Counted from the stretch's first letter, positions 7,425 through 20,932 are shown. The stretch: DNA of 64,000 nucleotides from Alphaproteobacteria bacterium (GCA_040220875.1 JAVJVX010000005.1:585665-649664), one strand, 5' to 3'. Numbers and translations: made by a program. Notes: generated by a model from the letters alone, not told the origin.

Positions 7425-7823
7425 ATGTTCGCTGTGGTTCGTACGGGCGGGAAGCAGTACCGCGTGGCGCCGGGAGACGTGATCCAGGTCGAAAAGCTTG
7501 CCGGCGAGGCAGGCGAGACAATCACGCTCGACGACATCCTGATGGTCAACGACGGCAAGACCACGATGCTGGGCACGCCCGTGGTCAAGGGCGCGTCGGT
7601 GACGGCGGAAATCGTCGCCCAGGCGCGCGCCGACAAGATTCTCGTCTTCAAGAAAAAGCGCCGCAAGCATTACCGGCGACTGAATGGCCACCGGCAGGAA
7701 GTGACTGTCCTGCGCATCTCGGCCATCAATGGCGCAGGCAAGGGCAAGGCGGCCGCCGGCGGCAGCAAGGCCGAGGCGGATAGCCCGGCCGAGGCCGGGG
7801 CGGCGGACGGAAAGGAGTCCTGA
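7425..7823 (+). CDS. rplU: 50S ribosomal protein L21
   Basis: A 132-residue product. Residues 1-100 match the L21 family from [25 protein letters not shown] through [22 protein letters not shown], which binds 23S rRNA in the large subunit. The last 30 residues are an Ala/Gly/Glu-rich tail beyond the usual roughly 103-residue length. It is followed by rpmA after only three bases, the conserved L21-L27 arrangement. No strong Shine-Dalgarno sequence is visible before the ATG. Confidence 0.97.
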   Translation: MFAVVRTGGKQYRVAPGDVIQVEKLAGEAGETITLDDILMVNDGKTTMLGTPVVKGASVTAEIVAQARADKILVFKKKRRKHYRRLNGHRQEVTVLRISAINGAGKGKAAAGGSKAEADSPAEAGAADGKES

Positions 7824-7826
7824 GCG

Positions 7827-8084
7827 ATGGCACATAAAAAGGCAGGCGGCAGTTCGCGCAACGGACGTGATTCGGCTGGACGCCGTCTGGGCGTCAAGCG
7901 GTTTGGCGGCGAGAACGTGCGCGCCGGCAACATCATCATTCGCCAGCGCGGCACCAAGTTTCACCCCGGCCCCAACGTCGGACTGGGCCGCGACCATACA
8001 ATTTTCGCCCTCGTCGATGGCGAGGTCTCCTTTCGCCAGACCGCGAAGGGCCGGACCTTCGTGTCGGTCGAGCCGACGAGCTAA
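7827..8084 (+). CDS. rpmA: 50S ribosomal protein L27
   Basis: An 85-residue protein starting [29 protein letters not shown], diagnostic for bacterial L27, whose N-terminal tail reaches the peptidyl-transferase centre. Length is standard. The GGAGTCC sequence at the end of rplU acts as ribosome site. An intrinsic terminator follows 31 bases after the stop, so rplU-rpmA is a self-contained transcription unit. Confidence 0.98.
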   Translation: MAHKKAGGSSRNGRDSAGRRLGVKRFGGENVRAGNIIIRQRGTKFHPGPNVGLGRDHTIFALVDGEVSFRQTAKGRTFVSVEPTS

Positions 8085-10384
<2,300 letters not shown>

Positions 10385-10464
10385 GCCGCGCTGGCGGGTG
10401 AACGGGCGGCAGGCGGGCCAAGGCAGGACCCAAGGCAGGACCAAAGAAATACTGGAGATGACGT

Positions 10465-11742
10465 GTGTCCGACACCCTGGTTGAGAGCGATCTGAACAAG
10501 GTCATGGCCGAGATCGGCCAGGCCGCCAAGGCGGCCGCCCGTGTCCTGGCCGGCGCCGATGGCGAGACCAAGAATCGCGCCCTCGGGGCAGCGGCGGCGG
10601 CCATCCGGGCCAGGCGCGCCGAAATCCGGACGGCGAACGCGGAGGACATGGCGCTCGGGCGCGAGAAGGGGCTTTCTGCCCCGCTGATGGACCGGCTCGA
10701 ACTGACCGACGCGCGGATCGAGGCGATGGCGACGGGGCTCGAGGATATCGCCGCGCTCCCTGACCCGGTGGGCGATGTCCTGGCCGAGTGGACCCGCCCC
10801 AACGGGCTTCATATCGCGCGCGTGCGCGTGCCGCTTGGCGTGATCGGCATCATCTACGAATCGCGTCCCAACGTGACCGCCGATGCCGGCGGGCTTTGCC
10901 TGAAATCGGGGAACGCGGCCATCCTGCGCGGCGGATCCGAGAGTTTCCATTCTTCCGCCGTCATTCTCGATTGCCTGAAGACGGGGCTGCGCGAAGCAGG
11001 CCTGCCCGAGGCCTGCCTGCAATACGTACCCACCCGTGATCGTGCGGCGGTTGGCATCATGCTGACCATGACCGATGTCATCGACATCATCGTGCCCCGC
11101 GGCGGGCGCAGCCTGATCGAACGAGTCCTCGCGGAAAGCAAGGTGCCGGTCATCCGTCACCTCGACGGGCTCTGCCACGTTTACATCGATGCCGATGCGG
11201 ACGCGGATATCGCGCGGCGCGTCGCCTTCAACGCCAAGATGCGCCGTCCCGGCATCTGCGGCGCCACGGAAACGATCCTCGTCGATCGCGCCGTGGCTGA
11301 GTCGCACCTGCCACCCCTAATTGCGGACCTGGCCGAAGCCGGCTGCGAGGTACGGGGCGATTCGGGCGTGCAGGCGCTGGATGCCCGCGTCCTGCCGGCG
11401 AGTGCGGCGGATTGGGACACCGAATATCTCGACGCGATCGTATCGATCAAGCTGGTCGATGGGGTCGAGGAGGCGATCCGGCATATCAACACCCATGGCT
11501 CCCATCATACGGACTCGATCATCACGAGTGACCCGGCAACGGCCGAGCGCTTCCTGGCCGAGGTGGACAGCGGCATCGTTCTACTGAATGCCTCGACGCA
11601 GTTTGCTGATGGCGGCGAGTTCGGCATGGGAGCCGAAATCGGCATTTCAACGGGCAAGCTGCACGCGCGCGGCCCGGTCGGGGCGGAGCAGCTCACGACC
11701 TACAAGTACATCGTGCGCGGATCCGGGCAGGTACGACCCTGA
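10465..11742 (+). CDS. proA: Glutamate-5-semialdehyde dehydrogenase
   Basis: A 425-residue NADPH-dependent reductase that turns glutamyl-5-phosphate into glutamate semialdehyde. It starts at GTG 10465 behind a GGAG ribosome site. Family markers: [30 protein letters not shown], the catalytic cysteine in [16 protein letters not shown], and [27 protein letters not shown] near the end. It is separated from proB by 80 bases without a visible terminator. Confidence 0.97.
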   Translation: MSDTLVESDLNKVMAEIGQAAKAAARVLAGADGETKNRALGAAAAAIRARRAEIRTANAEDMALGREKGLSAPLMDRLELTDARIEAMATGLEDIAALPDPVGDVLAEWTRPNGLHIARVRVPLGVIGIIYESRPNVTADAGGLCLKSGNAAILRGGSESFHSSAVILDCLKTGLREAGLPEACLQYVPTRDRAAVGIMLTMTDVIDIIVPRGGRSLIERVLAESKVPVIRHLDGLCHVYIDADADADIARRVAFNAKMRRPGICGATETILVDRAVAESHLPPLIADLAEAGCEVRGDSGVQALDARVLPASAADWDTEYLDAIVSIKLVDGVEEAIRHINTHGSHHTDSIITSDPATAERFLAEVDSGIVLLNASTQFADGGEFGMGAEIGISTGKLHARGPVGAEQLTTYKYIVRGSGQVRP

Positions 11743-11750
11743 ACGGCCGG

Positions 11751-12440
11751 ATGAAGCCGCGGGACGCCGACACGCGAAAAAATCCGCGTGCGCGCATCAA
11801 CGCCCTCCTCGCCCGCGCGCGGACCGGACGGCCCATCGGCCTTCTCGGCGGGTCGTTCAACCCGGCCCATGACGGCCATCTGCATATCACCCATGTCGCC
11901 CTCAAGCGGTTTCGCCTGGCTGAGGTCTGGTGGATGGTCTCACCCCAGAACCCGCTCAAATCCACGACCGACATGGCCCCCCTCGCGGAGCGCATGGCCA
12001 GCGCCCGCGCCCTCGCCCGCGACCGGCGTATCGTGGTGACCGATATCGAGACCGATCTCGAGTCCGTCTTTACTGCGGACACGCTGGCCAAGCTCCGGCG
12101 GCGCGCGCCCGGCGCCAATTTCATCTGGCTGATGGGGGCCGATAACCTGGCGCAGATTTCCCGCTGGCAGCGCTGGACGGACATCTTCCGCCTGATGCCG
12201 GTCGCCATCTTCGACCGGCCGGGCCACGCCTTTCCGGCGCTCGCCGCCAAGGCCGCCAAGCGGTTCTCGAAGGCACAGCTTTCGAGCCGCCGTGCCCGGC
12301 GCCTCACGCGGCGCAAGCCTCCCGCCTGGGTCTTCCTGCATATCCGCACCCACCCCGCCTCGGCGACCGAGATCCGTCGCCAGCGCCGCATCCTGGGACA
12401 GGGCCGGCGGAACACGGCGGCGGGCGACAAAGATTGTTGA
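11751..12440 (+). CDS. nadD: Nicotinate-nucleotide adenylyltransferase
   Basis: A 229-residue nucleotidyltransferase that makes deamido-NAD from nicotinate mononucleotide and ATP. The motif GGSFNPAHDGHLHIT (about 34-48) contains the catalytic HxGH, and the C-terminal part has the ISxTxxR-like equivalent ASATEIRRQ. The N-terminus has about 30 residues more than the minimal domain. It sits 8 bases after proA and before rsfS, a common alphaproteobacterial order. Confidence 0.95.
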   Translation: MKPRDADTRKNPRARINALLARARTGRPIGLLGGSFNPAHDGHLHITHVALKRFRLAEVWWMVSPQNPLKSTTDMAPLAERMASARALARDRRIVVTDIETDLESVFTADTLAKLRRRAPGANFIWLMGADNLAQISRWQRWTDIFRLMPVAIFDRPGHAFPALAAKAAKRFSKAQLSSRRARRLTRRKPPAWVFLHIRTHPASATEIRRQRRILGQGRRNTAAGDKDC

Positions 12441-12471
12441 GTTCCGGGCCGGTTTGAGGCCAGAATAATAA

Positions 12472-12870
12472 ATGCGTTCCACTTTCGGCGAGGATTTGAT
12501 CATACGACCCGATGAAGTAACGGCACCGCCAGAGGACCTGCTGGATACGACCCAGCGGTCCCTTGAGGACGACAAGGCCGAAGGGGTGGTGGTGATCGAT
12601 CTCGCCGGCAAATCCAGCATAGCCGACCATATGGTCGTCGCTTCGGGCCGCTCGCAGCGGCACGTGGCAGCCATGGCCGAGCACCTGCGCGAACGGCTGA
12701 AAGCCAGCGGGCGGGAAATCTCGGTCGAGGGGCTGAACCAGGCGGATTGGGTGCTGATTGATGCCGGCGATGTGATTATCCACCTTTTCCGGCCCGAAAT
12801 CCGGGGGTTCTACAACCTCGAAAAAATGTGGGGGGCGAACCAGCCCAGGACGGAGCAGCTCGCCGTCTAA
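12472..12870 (+). CDS. rsfS: Ribosomal silencing factor RsfS
   Basis: A 132-residue protein of the RsfS/Iojap family, which binds L14 and blocks subunit joining when nutrients are short. The core runs from DDKAEGVVVIDLAGKSSIADHMVVASGRSQRHVAAMAE through WVLIDAGDVIIHLFRPEIRGFYNLEKMW, a diagnostic family ending. The nadD-rsfS-rlmH order supports the call. Confidence 0.97.
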   Translation: MRSTFGEDLIIRPDEVTAPPEDLLDTTQRSLEDDKAEGVVVIDLAGKSSIADHMVVASGRSQRHVAAMAEHLRERLKASGREISVEGLNQADWVLIDAGDVIIHLFRPEIRGFYNLEKMWGANQPRTEQLAV

Positions 12871-12894
12871 CCCGCGGCGGGCGCGATATCTCCC

Positions 12895-13359
12895 ATGGCG
12901 CTTCGGATCACGATAGCGGCGGCAGGCCGCCTGCGCGCCGGTCCGGAACAAGACCTGTTTCGCACCTATGCCGGGCGCCTGTCCTGGCCGCTCGAGACGC
13001 GTGAAATTTCAGCCCGGCCGGGCCTGGACGGCGAGGCGCTCAAGGCGGCCGAGGCGGCGCTGTTATCGCGTCAGGTCCCGGCGGGGGCAGTCGTCGTGGT
13101 CCTCGACGAGCGGGGCCAGCAGCTTTCCAGCCCTGATTTCGCCGCACGCCTCGGCCAATTCGAGAATGCGGGGAGGCGGGACATCGCCTTTCTCATCGGC
13201 GGGGCCGCCGGCCTCGCCGGAACCCTGCGGGAGGAGGCCGACCTCGTTCTTAGCCTCGGTCCCATGACCTGGCCGCATCTTCTGGCGCGCGGCCTCCTGG
13301 CCGAGCAACTCTACCGGGCCCAGCAGATTCTGGCCGGCCACCCCTATCACAAGGCCTAG
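12895..13359 (+). CDS. rlmH: 23S rRNA (pseudouridine-1915-N3)-methyltransferase RlmH
   Basis: A 154-residue SPOUT-family methyltransferase acting on helix 69 of 23S rRNA. The C-terminal knot region (FLIGGAAGLAGTLREEADLVLSLGPMTWPHLLARGLLAEQLYRAQQILAGHPYHK) is highly characteristic. Length is standard. It closes the obgE-to-rlmH gene run; a promoter for the next operon follows. Confidence 0.97.
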   Translation: MALRITIAAAGRLRAGPEQDLFRTYAGRLSWPLETREISARPGLDGEALKAAEAALLSRQVPAGAVVVVLDERGQQLSSPDFAARLGQFENAGRRDIAFLIGGAAGLAGTLREEADLVLSLGPMTWPHLLARGLLAEQLYRAQQILAGHPYHKA

Positions 13360-13437
13360 GCGTCATTCCCCCTGATTCCCCCCGTGCGGAGGGCAGATTG
13401 CGACCCGCCCTGGCGGCCGGCGCCAGACAAAGGGTGC

Positions 13438-13466
13438 TTGGGCGCCGCCCGCGCCACCCCTATAGT
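13438..13466 (+). promoter_or_regulatory. Candidate promoter of the envC-ctpA-deacetylase-rppH operon
   Basis: TTGGGC (13438-13443) and TATAGT (13461-13466) with a 17-base spacer. It lies 27 bases before the chosen start of the EnvC-like gene, leaving a short leader. Confidence 0.5.
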
Positions 13467-13493
13467 CGGGCGGTCGCCAGCCGCTTCAGCCGC

Positions 13494-14726
13494 ATGAGTG
13501 TCCGAAAGGTCCTGGTCGTGAGCCGTGTCGCTTTTTTTCCCGCTCTTCTGGCGCTGGCCCTGGTTGCCGCCGGGGGCTTCGGATGGGGTCCGGCCGGTGC
13601 CGGGACCGCGCGGGCCGACGCGCCGGTGGAACGCCAGATCGAGAATGTCGAGCGCCAGATCGAAACCGACCGCCAACGGGCGCAAAAAATAGAGAAGCAG
13701 CGCCGCCGCCTCTCGGCCGAGCTCTCGGAATTGCGCCGTCAGATGATCGCGACGGCCCGCAATCTCCAGGACAATGAAGGAAAAGTCAGCGCGCTCGAGG
13801 CGACGCTGACCGCGCTCAACATGGAAGCGCAGGAAAAGCGGGCCCGGCTGACCACATCGCGACGGCAGCTTGCAGCAAGCCTCTCGGTGCTGGCGCGGCT
13901 GGCCCGCCATCCGCCGGAAGCACTGGCGGCGCGCCCGGGCGATCCCCATGATTCGGTACGCAGCGCCATCCTTCTGCGCGCCGTGTTGCCGCCCCTGACC
14001 GAGGACGCCGCCGCGCTGGGAGACGATCTTCACCACCTGGCCGCCCTTCACGACGAGATCGAGGAACAGCGCGCGGCCGTGGCGCTGGCCGCCCGGGAGC
14101 TCGGCGGCGAGCGGCGCAAGCTGGCCCGGCTGGTCGAACGCAAGGCCTCGTTGAGCGAAAAACTGTCTTCCGATCAGGAAAAAGTGCAGGAACGCGTCCG
14201 CCGCCTCGCCGAAAAGGCGAAGTCACTGAAAGACCTGCTCGCCCAGATCGAGGCCGACCGGAAGGCGCGGGAAAGTCGGCGGGCCGCCGCGACGACCCGG
14301 CCATCCGGCGGCCAGTCCTTCCAGTCGGCCCGGGGCCGGCTGCCCCTCCCGGTCGAGGGGCGGCTGGTGAGCCGCTACGGGGAGAAGGACGGGTTTGGCG
14401 GCACCAGCAAGGGGCTCAGGTTCGAGACCCGGAGCGAGGCCCAGGTTGTGGCGCCCTTCGACGGTGAGGTCGTTTTCGCGCGTGAATTCCGCGGTTACGG
14501 CCCGACCTTGATCATCGATCATGGGGGCGGCTATCATACTCTTTTAGTTGGATTATTCCGGATAGACAGCGAGGAAGGCCAGTGGCTCCTGGCTGGCGAG
14601 CCGGTGGGGACCATGGCCCCCGCTCGCGCAACGGGACCCGAGCTTTATGTCGAGCTCCGCCACCACGGCGAGCCGATCAACCCTCTGCCCTGGCTGGCAG
14701 ATCGCGGAAGAAAGGTAAGAGGATAA
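13494..14726 (+). CDS. envC: EnvC-like murein hydrolase activator (degenerate LytM domain)
   Basis: 410 residues from ATG 13494; a GTG at 13518 is an alternative, and the frame upstream lies over the promoter. A signal peptide is followed by a long coiled coil (about 45-270) and a C-terminal LytM/M23 fold (PLPVEGRLVSRYG... to PINPLPWL). The zinc ligands of active M23 peptidases are missing: the HxGxD region reads SKGLRFET and the HxH region reads LYVELRHHG without the usual ligand set. This fits an activator of amidases at the septum rather than a hydrolase. Its stop overlaps the ctpA start (TAATG). Confidence 0.9.
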   Translation: MSVRKVLVVSRVAFFPALLALALVAAGGFGWGPAGAGTARADAPVERQIENVERQIETDRQRAQKIEKQRRRLSAELSELRRQMIATARNLQDNEGKVSALEATLTALNMEAQEKRARLTTSRRQLAASLSVLARLARHPPEALAARPGDPHDSVRSAILLRAVLPPLTEDAAALGDDLHHLAALHDEIEEQRAAVALAARELGGERRKLARLVERKASLSEKLSSDQEKVQERVRRLAEKAKSLKDLLAQIEADRKARESRRAAATTRPSGGQSFQSARGRLPLPVEGRLVSRYGEKDGFGGTSKGLRFETRSEAQVVAPFDGEVVFAREFRGYGPTLIIDHGGGYHTLLVGLFRIDSEEGQWLLAGEPVGTMAPARATGPELYVELRHHGEPINPLPWLADRGRKVRG

Positions 14727-16102
14727 TGCGTCTTCCCGAGACAGACCCTCGGCGGGAACGCCCGCATGGCCGGGTCCCGACCCGGACCCTTGGCTACGCC
14801 CTCTCGGCGGCGGCCGGCGCCATATTGACCGCCACGGTCCTGGGCGCCGGACTCGTCACTGCCGCCGATCCTAATTCCGATACGTATCGTCAGCTTAATC
14901 TGTTTGGCGAGGTTTTCGAACGCGTTCGCGCCGACTACGTGGAAAAGGTCGAAGACAGCGTTCTGATCGAAGCCGCCATCGGCGGGATGCTGACCTCGCT
15001 CGACCCCCATTCCAGCTACATGAACGCCAAGAAGTTCGAGGACATGCAGGTCCAGACCAAGGGCGAATTCGGCGGGCTCGGCATCGAAGTCACGCTGGAA
15101 AACGGGTTCGTGAAGGTCGTCTCGCCGATCGACGATACGCCCGCCTTCCGCGCCGGAATGCAGCCCGGTGACATCATCACACATCTGAACGGCGAGAATG
15201 TCGTCGGACTGTCCCTGGAAGAGGCGGTGGAACGCATGCGCGGCGCGCCGAATACCAGCCTGACGATCACCGTGCGGCGGGAAGGTCGCGATCCGTTTGA
15301 TGTAACGATCGTCCGCGACATTATCCGCATCCAGTCCGTCCGGCACCGCAACGAGGACGGGATCGGTTATATCCGGGTCACGACGTTCAACGAACAGGCC
15401 CAGTCGGGTATCGACGAGGCGATGAACGACCTGCGGGCGGAGTTGGGCAACAAGCTGCGCGGCATCGTGCTGGACCTGCGGAACAATCCGGGCGGGCTTC
15501 TCGAACAGGCGGTCTCGATCAGCGACTCCTTCCTTGAAAAAGGCGAGATCGTCTCTACGCGCGGCCGCAAGCCCGAGGACGCCCAGCGCTTCAACGCGCG
15601 GCCGGGCGATCTGGCCCAGGGTCTGCCCATGGTCGTGCTCATCAACGGCGGGTCCGCCTCCGCCTCCGAAATCGTCGCGGGCGCGCTCCAGGACCACCGC
15701 CGCGCCATCCTGTTGGGCACCAAGACCTTCGGTAAGGGCTCGGTGCAGACCATCGTGCCGCTGCCTCAGCATGGCGCGATGCGGCTGACGACGGCGCGAT
15801 ACTACACGCCGTCGGGCAATTCGATTCAGGCCATGGGAATCACGCCCGACATTCGCGTGACCGCGGCCCGGATCGAGGCGCTCGACAATGGACCGATGCG
15901 GCGCGAAGCCGATTTGCGGGGTGCGCTCAAAAACGAGAATGGTAACGGCACCCCCGCGGCCCAGCCGGGCGATGATGGAGCGCCGGTGGCCGGCGAGGAG
16001 GCGGCGGACGAAGCTGACAGAGGCGAAAGTGACTACCAGCTCAGCCGCGCTCTTGACCTTCTCAAGGGGATCACTCTCTATAAGACGCGGGTAACCAATT
16101 AG
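14726..16102 (+). CDS. ctpA: S41-family C-terminal processing peptidase
   Basis: 458 residues from ATG 14726. One N-terminal membrane or signal segment (LGYALSAAAGAILTATVLGAGLVTA), then a PDZ domain (about 95-175; FVKVVSPIDDTPAFRAGMQPGDIITHLNGENVVGL) and the S41 protease domain. The catalytic Ser lies in INGGSASASEIVAG and the Lys in LGTKTFGKGSVQT. Such periplasmic carboxy-terminal peptidases trim envelope proteins and control peptidoglycan hydrolases, which suits the EnvC neighbour. The C-terminal 60 residues are acidic and less conserved. Confidence 0.96.
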   Translation: MRLPETDPRRERPHGRVPTRTLGYALSAAAGAILTATVLGAGLVTAADPNSDTYRQLNLFGEVFERVRADYVEKVEDSVLIEAAIGGMLTSLDPHSSYMNAKKFEDMQVQTKGEFGGLGIEVTLENGFVKVVSPIDDTPAFRAGMQPGDIITHLNGENVVGLSLEEAVERMRGAPNTSLTITVRREGRDPFDVTIVRDIIRIQSVRHRNEDGIGYIRVTTFNEQAQSGIDEAMNDLRAELGNKLRGIVLDLRNNPGGLLEQAVSISDSFLEKGEIVSTRGRKPEDAQRFNARPGDLAQGLPMVVLINGGSASASEIVAGALQDHRRAILLGTKTFGKGSVQTIVPLPQHGAMRLTTARYYTPSGNSIQAMGITPDIRVTAARIEALDNGPMRREADLRGALKNENGNGTPAAQPGDDGAPVAGEEAADEADRGESDYQLSRALDLLKGITLYKTRVTN

Positions 16103-16138
16103 GGGCCTCCCGGCCAAACGCCGGGAGAGCGGGGCAGC

Positions 16139-17512
16139 GTGGCGCAACTTGATCCGGCCGGAGCGCCAGGGGGGAAAAACAGGCGCGGCCTGATCGCGCT
16201 CTTCACCGCCTGGGGCCTCACGTTGGGATTGCTCGGGGCGGGCGTGGCGTGGCTCGCCCTGACATCACCCGCGCCCCCCGCACCGCCTATCCCGACCCTG
16301 GCCTTGGCCCTGCCCGCCCCGCCGCCATCCGAACCCGCGCCCGGCGCAGAGGAGGCTGGCTCCGAAACAACGGTTTCGCCCTCGCCGGATCCTGAGGAAA
16401 CGGCCGGGGAACCGGAACTCCCCGCCCCGCCGCCGGAAGCCCCGGAACTTGCCGCGGCCGCGACGGACCCGGCTACGCTGCCGGACGACGGCCCGGACAC
16501 GGGACCGGGACCCCTGCCCGGGACCGCGCCCCCGGCAGCGACCGCGGTCCTCACGCCGGCGCCGCCGCCAACGGCGCGCCCTGCCATCGAGGGCACGGAA
16601 GACGCAACGCCTTCCCCGGCTCAATCCGAGCCCGCCGAAGCGGCAGCCACGACCGACGGGATCGGCGAGGAGGAAGTCGAACAGGCGGCCCTGCCGGCCC
16701 CCCTGCGGCGGCCCGTGGCCGATCCCGACCTGCTGGACAACGGCAACGCGCTCGGCCCCCTGCCCCGGATCGGCCCCGACGGCCGCAAGCCCTGGCTGGC
16801 CTACGCCGCTCCCTTCGAGGCACCGGCGACCCTGCCCCGCATCGCCGTCGTCATCGCCGACATGGGGCTGAGCAGTGCTGCGACCGAGGCGGCGATCCAG
16901 ACCCTGCCGGGACCGGTCACCCTGGCCTTCTCGCCCTATGCCGCCCGGCTCGGCGAATGGATGCGGCTCGCGCGCGCGGCCGGCCACGAGGTGCTGCTGT
17001 CCGTCCCGATGGAGCCGATGGAATACCCGGCCAACGACCCCGGTCCGCACACGCTTCTGACCCGGCTGACGCCCGACCAGAACCAGGCCCGTCTGGAATG
17101 GGCGCTGTCGCGCGTCACGGGCTATGTGGGTGTAACCAACCACATGGGCTCGCGGCTGACGATCGACAGCGACACGCTTCGCCCGATCCTGATCACCCTG
17201 CGCGACCGGGGGCTGATGTTTCTCGACAGCCGCTCCTCGGCCCGCAGCCTCGCGGCCCGCCTCGCGGCCGAAATTGGCCTGCCACGCGCGATCAACGACA
17301 GGTTCATCGACAACCGCGCGAGCCGGGCTGCCATCGACGATCGGCTGGGCGAGATCGAGGCCATCGCGCGCAAGGAGGGTTTCGCCGTTGCCATGGGCTT
17401 CCCCTATCCGGTGACGCTGGAGCGGCTGCGCGCATGGGTGCCGACACTGGAAAAAAAGGGGTTTGCCCTCGCGCCGATCACCGCGGTGGTCAACCGGCAG
17501 CCGACGCGTTGA
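16139..17512 (+). CDS. Divergent polysaccharide deacetylase family protein (Polysacc_deac_2)
   Basis: 457 residues starting at GTG 16139. A membrane anchor (about 16-42) is followed by a Pro/Ala/Glu-rich low-complexity linker to about residue 220. The catalytic-type domain comprises LPRIAVVIADMGLSSAATEAAIQTLPGPVTLAFSPYA, VTNHMGSRLT and LMFLDSRSSARS, the pattern of the divergent polysaccharide deacetylase family. These proteins sit next to EnvC and CtpA in many proteobacteria and are thought to act in the periplasm on cell-wall glycans; activity is not proven. rppH follows four bases after the stop. Confidence 0.92.
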   Translation: MAQLDPAGAPGGKNRRGLIALFTAWGLTLGLLGAGVAWLALTSPAPPAPPIPTLALALPAPPPSEPAPGAEEAGSETTVSPSPDPEETAGEPELPAPPPEAPELAAAATDPATLPDDGPDTGPGPLPGTAPPAATAVLTPAPPPTARPAIEGTEDATPSPAQSEPAEAAATTDGIGEEEVEQAALPAPLRRPVADPDLLDNGNALGPLPRIGPDGRKPWLAYAAPFEAPATLPRIAVVIADMGLSSAATEAAIQTLPGPVTLAFSPYAARLGEWMRLARAAGHEVLLSVPMEPMEYPANDPGPHTLLTRLTPDQNQARLEWALSRVTGYVGVTNHMGSRLTIDSDTLRPILITLRDRGLMFLDSRSSARSLAARLAAEIGLPRAINDRFIDNRASRAAIDDRLGEIEAIARKEGFAVAMGFPYPVTLERLRAWVPTLEKKGFALAPITAVVNRQPTR

Positions 17513-17516
17513 GGGC

Positions 17517-17990
17517 ATGAACACCACGCCCGATCCTGCTCTGTATCGTCCGGGCGTCGGCATCGTGCTGCGCAATCCCCGGGGCGACATCTTTGCCGGC
17601 GCGCGCAAGGATTTCGCCACCCGGCCCTGGCAAATGCCGCAGGGCGGCATCGATCCGGGCGAGGAGCCCCTCGATGCCGCCTTCCGGGAACTCGAGGAAG
17701 AGATCGGCACGCGCCAGGCACGCCTGACAGCCGAGATGCCGGGCTGGCTGTTTTACGACCTGCCGGAGGCTTACGCCCGCAAGGCCTGGGGCGGGCGGTT
17801 TCACGGGCAGCGCCAGAAATGGTTTCTGATGGATTTTCTGGGCGAGGACAGCGATATCGATATCGCCACCGCCCATCCCGAGTTTTCCGAGTGGCGCTGG
17901 ACGCGGCCGGTCGATCTGATGGCCGAGATCGTGAGCTTCAAGCGCGGACTTTACCGCGACGTGTTGCGCGCCTTTGATCTGATCGACTGA
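17517..17990 (+). CDS. rppH: RNA pyrophosphohydrolase
   Basis: 157 residues from ATG 17517, four bases after the deacetylase stop. The Nudix box GGIDPGEEPLDAAFRELEEEIG is complete, and YRPGVGIVLRNPRGDIFAGAR plus the downstream GQRQKWFLMDF motif are typical of RppH/NudH. The enzyme removes pyrophosphate from mRNA 5' ends and starts decay. Its stop directly abuts the convergent ferritin-like gene, with no intergenic DNA. Confidence 0.96.
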   Translation: MNTTPDPALYRPGVGIVLRNPRGDIFAGARKDFATRPWQMPQGGIDPGEEPLDAAFRELEEEIGTRQARLTAEMPGWLFYDLPEAYARKAWGGRFHGQRQKWFLMDFLGEDSDIDIATAHPEFSEWRWTRPVDLMAEIVSFKRGLYRDVLRAFDLID

Positions 17991-18839
17991 TTAGCCGTTC
18001 AGGGAGAGGCGGGGCACCGCGTGCGCCGGTTCACCCTGGCGCGCGAAGCCGGCCGCGCGCCATTGCATGAACCGATGCGCGAGACGGCCCAACACACGGC
18101 TTGTGCGACCCGGGGTGAGCCCGATTGCGCGGAAGATCATGTCCATGCCGCGGGCCACATGACGGGCGCTATAGAGGGGGTAGGCCCGTCGCGCATACTC
18201 ACGCGAGGCGAGCCTGCGATCGTAGCTTGGGCCGGGCTTGTTGGACGCGTAATAGGCATAGGCCAGCTCGTCATCGTCGGTTTCCGCGATGCGACCGGCG
18301 GCGACGCGAAACCGTGTCCAGGCCGGCAGATTCTCGTGCGCCTGATAGCGTTTCAGGTGACCGAGAAACAATTTGTAATGATGTGCCTCGTCATCGGCGA
18401 TAAGGCGGCAGATTTCCTTGATGACAGGCTCCTCGGCCGCTTCGCTCAGCGCGGTGTAATAAGAGTTCGTGCCGACCTCGACAATGCACCGCGCTATCAA
18501 CTCGCCCGCGCGTGAGCCACGCACCGAGGCTTCTGCTTCGCGCGGCAGTTGGAACCCTGCCTTGAATTCGTCGAAAGCCGCCTGGAAATCGAAATCGGGA
18601 TCCGCCATCCCGGCCCACCGGGCGAGAGCCTCGCCATGCTGCACCTCTTCGGTTGCCCAAAGATCGGCTGCCGTCTGAAAGGCTCGGTCGCCGGCAAAGA
18701 CGCGGTTCAGATAGGCTGCGTAGTCGCCGCCGTTATATTCCACCAGCGCGGCCGCCTTGATGAGGCACAGGAGGTCGGGATCGACCTTCGCGCGGTCGAA
18801 CCGGTCCCACGGAATGTCCTCGAGCGTCCAGCGTGCCAT
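17991..18839 (-). CDS. Ferritin-like diiron protein
   Basis: A 282-residue, all-helical protein. Four helices carry a diiron ligand set: E34 (VEYNGGDY), E65xxH68 (EEVQHGEAL), E121 (CIVEVGTNSYY) and E151xxH154 (DEAHHYKLF). Two ExxH motifs are typical of ferritin-like carboxylate diiron enzymes (acyl-ACP desaturase, rubrerythrin and related families), so an oxidase, desaturase or hydroxylase role is possible. I cannot tell the substrate. It is a single gene convergent with rppH. Confidence 0.85.
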   Translation of the reverse strand: MARWTLEDIPWDRFDRAKVDPDLLCLIKAAALVEYNGGDYAAYLNRVFAGDRAFQTAADLWATEEVQHGEALARWAGMADPDFDFQAAFDEFKAGFQLPREAEASVRGSRAGELIARCIVEVGTNSYYTALSEAAEEPVIKEICRLIADDEAHHYKLFLGHLKRYQAHENLPAWTRFRVAAGRIAETDDDELAYAYYASNKPGPSYDRRLASREYARRAYPLYSARHVARGMDMIFRAIGLTPGRTSRVLGRLAHRFMQWRAAGFARQGEPAHAVPRLSLNG

Positions 18840-19051
18840 GGCGTCCCCTACCCTAAGCCTCGGAGAATCCGAGACCGGCGCTAAGCGTCACAATTGTAAT
18901 ACAGACTCTTCATCTAAGGAAAAGAACCGGATTTTCAAGCCCGCGAGGGCACGCCGGTCGATTTCGCCGACATGCGAGTCTCGGCAAAGAAATGAGCCGG
19001 TTTTGAGGCAGTCCGCGGGGCCCGGGGCCGGGCCTCGGCCGAGCGCGCGGC

Positions 19052-19465
19052 TCAGCCGGCGTGATAATCGAGGGCTTTGAGCATGGCTTCGGCCACCACC
19101 AGCGCGGCCGCCGCCTTGTCTTTCTCCGCCTCGTCCCGCGCATCGGTCATGTCGTCCGTAAGCCCCTTGATGCGCCCTTCGATCTCGCCCCGCTCGAGCT
19201 CCTCGAAAGGAATAGCCATATCGGCCAGCACCGTGCAGCGTTCGGGCGTGACCTCGGCAAAACCGGGACCCACGAAGATGCGCCGGGTCACCTGGCCGGA
19301 CTCGTAAATTTCCACGAGGCCCGGTTCGACGCCGGAAATCATGAGCGCATGGCCCGGCAACACGCCGAACAACCCCTCAGTGCCCGGCACAACCACCATC
19401 TCCACGGGTTCGGAGACCAGCAGCCGCTCGGGAGAGACGAGTTCGAAGGTAACCGTATCGGCCAT
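19052..19465 (-). CDS. atpC: F1 ATP synthase epsilon subunit
   Basis: A 137-residue protein with the epsilon beta-barrel: MADTVTFELVSPERLLVSEPVEMVVVPGTEGLFGVLPGHALMISGVEPG. It ends in two helices that form the central-stalk hairpin and can inhibit ATP hydrolysis. It is the last gene of the minus-strand F1 operon, 27 bases after atpD. Confidence 0.96.
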   Translation of the reverse strand: MADTVTFELVSPERLLVSEPVEMVVVPGTEGLFGVLPGHALMISGVEPGLVEIYESGQVTRRIFVGPGFAEVTPERCTVLADMAIPFEELERGEIEGRIKGLTDDMTDARDEAEKDKAAAALVVAEAMLKALDYHAG

Positions 19466-19492
19466 GAATGCGTTTCCCTGTTTCGCGCGCCG

Positions 19493-20932
<1,440 letters not shown>

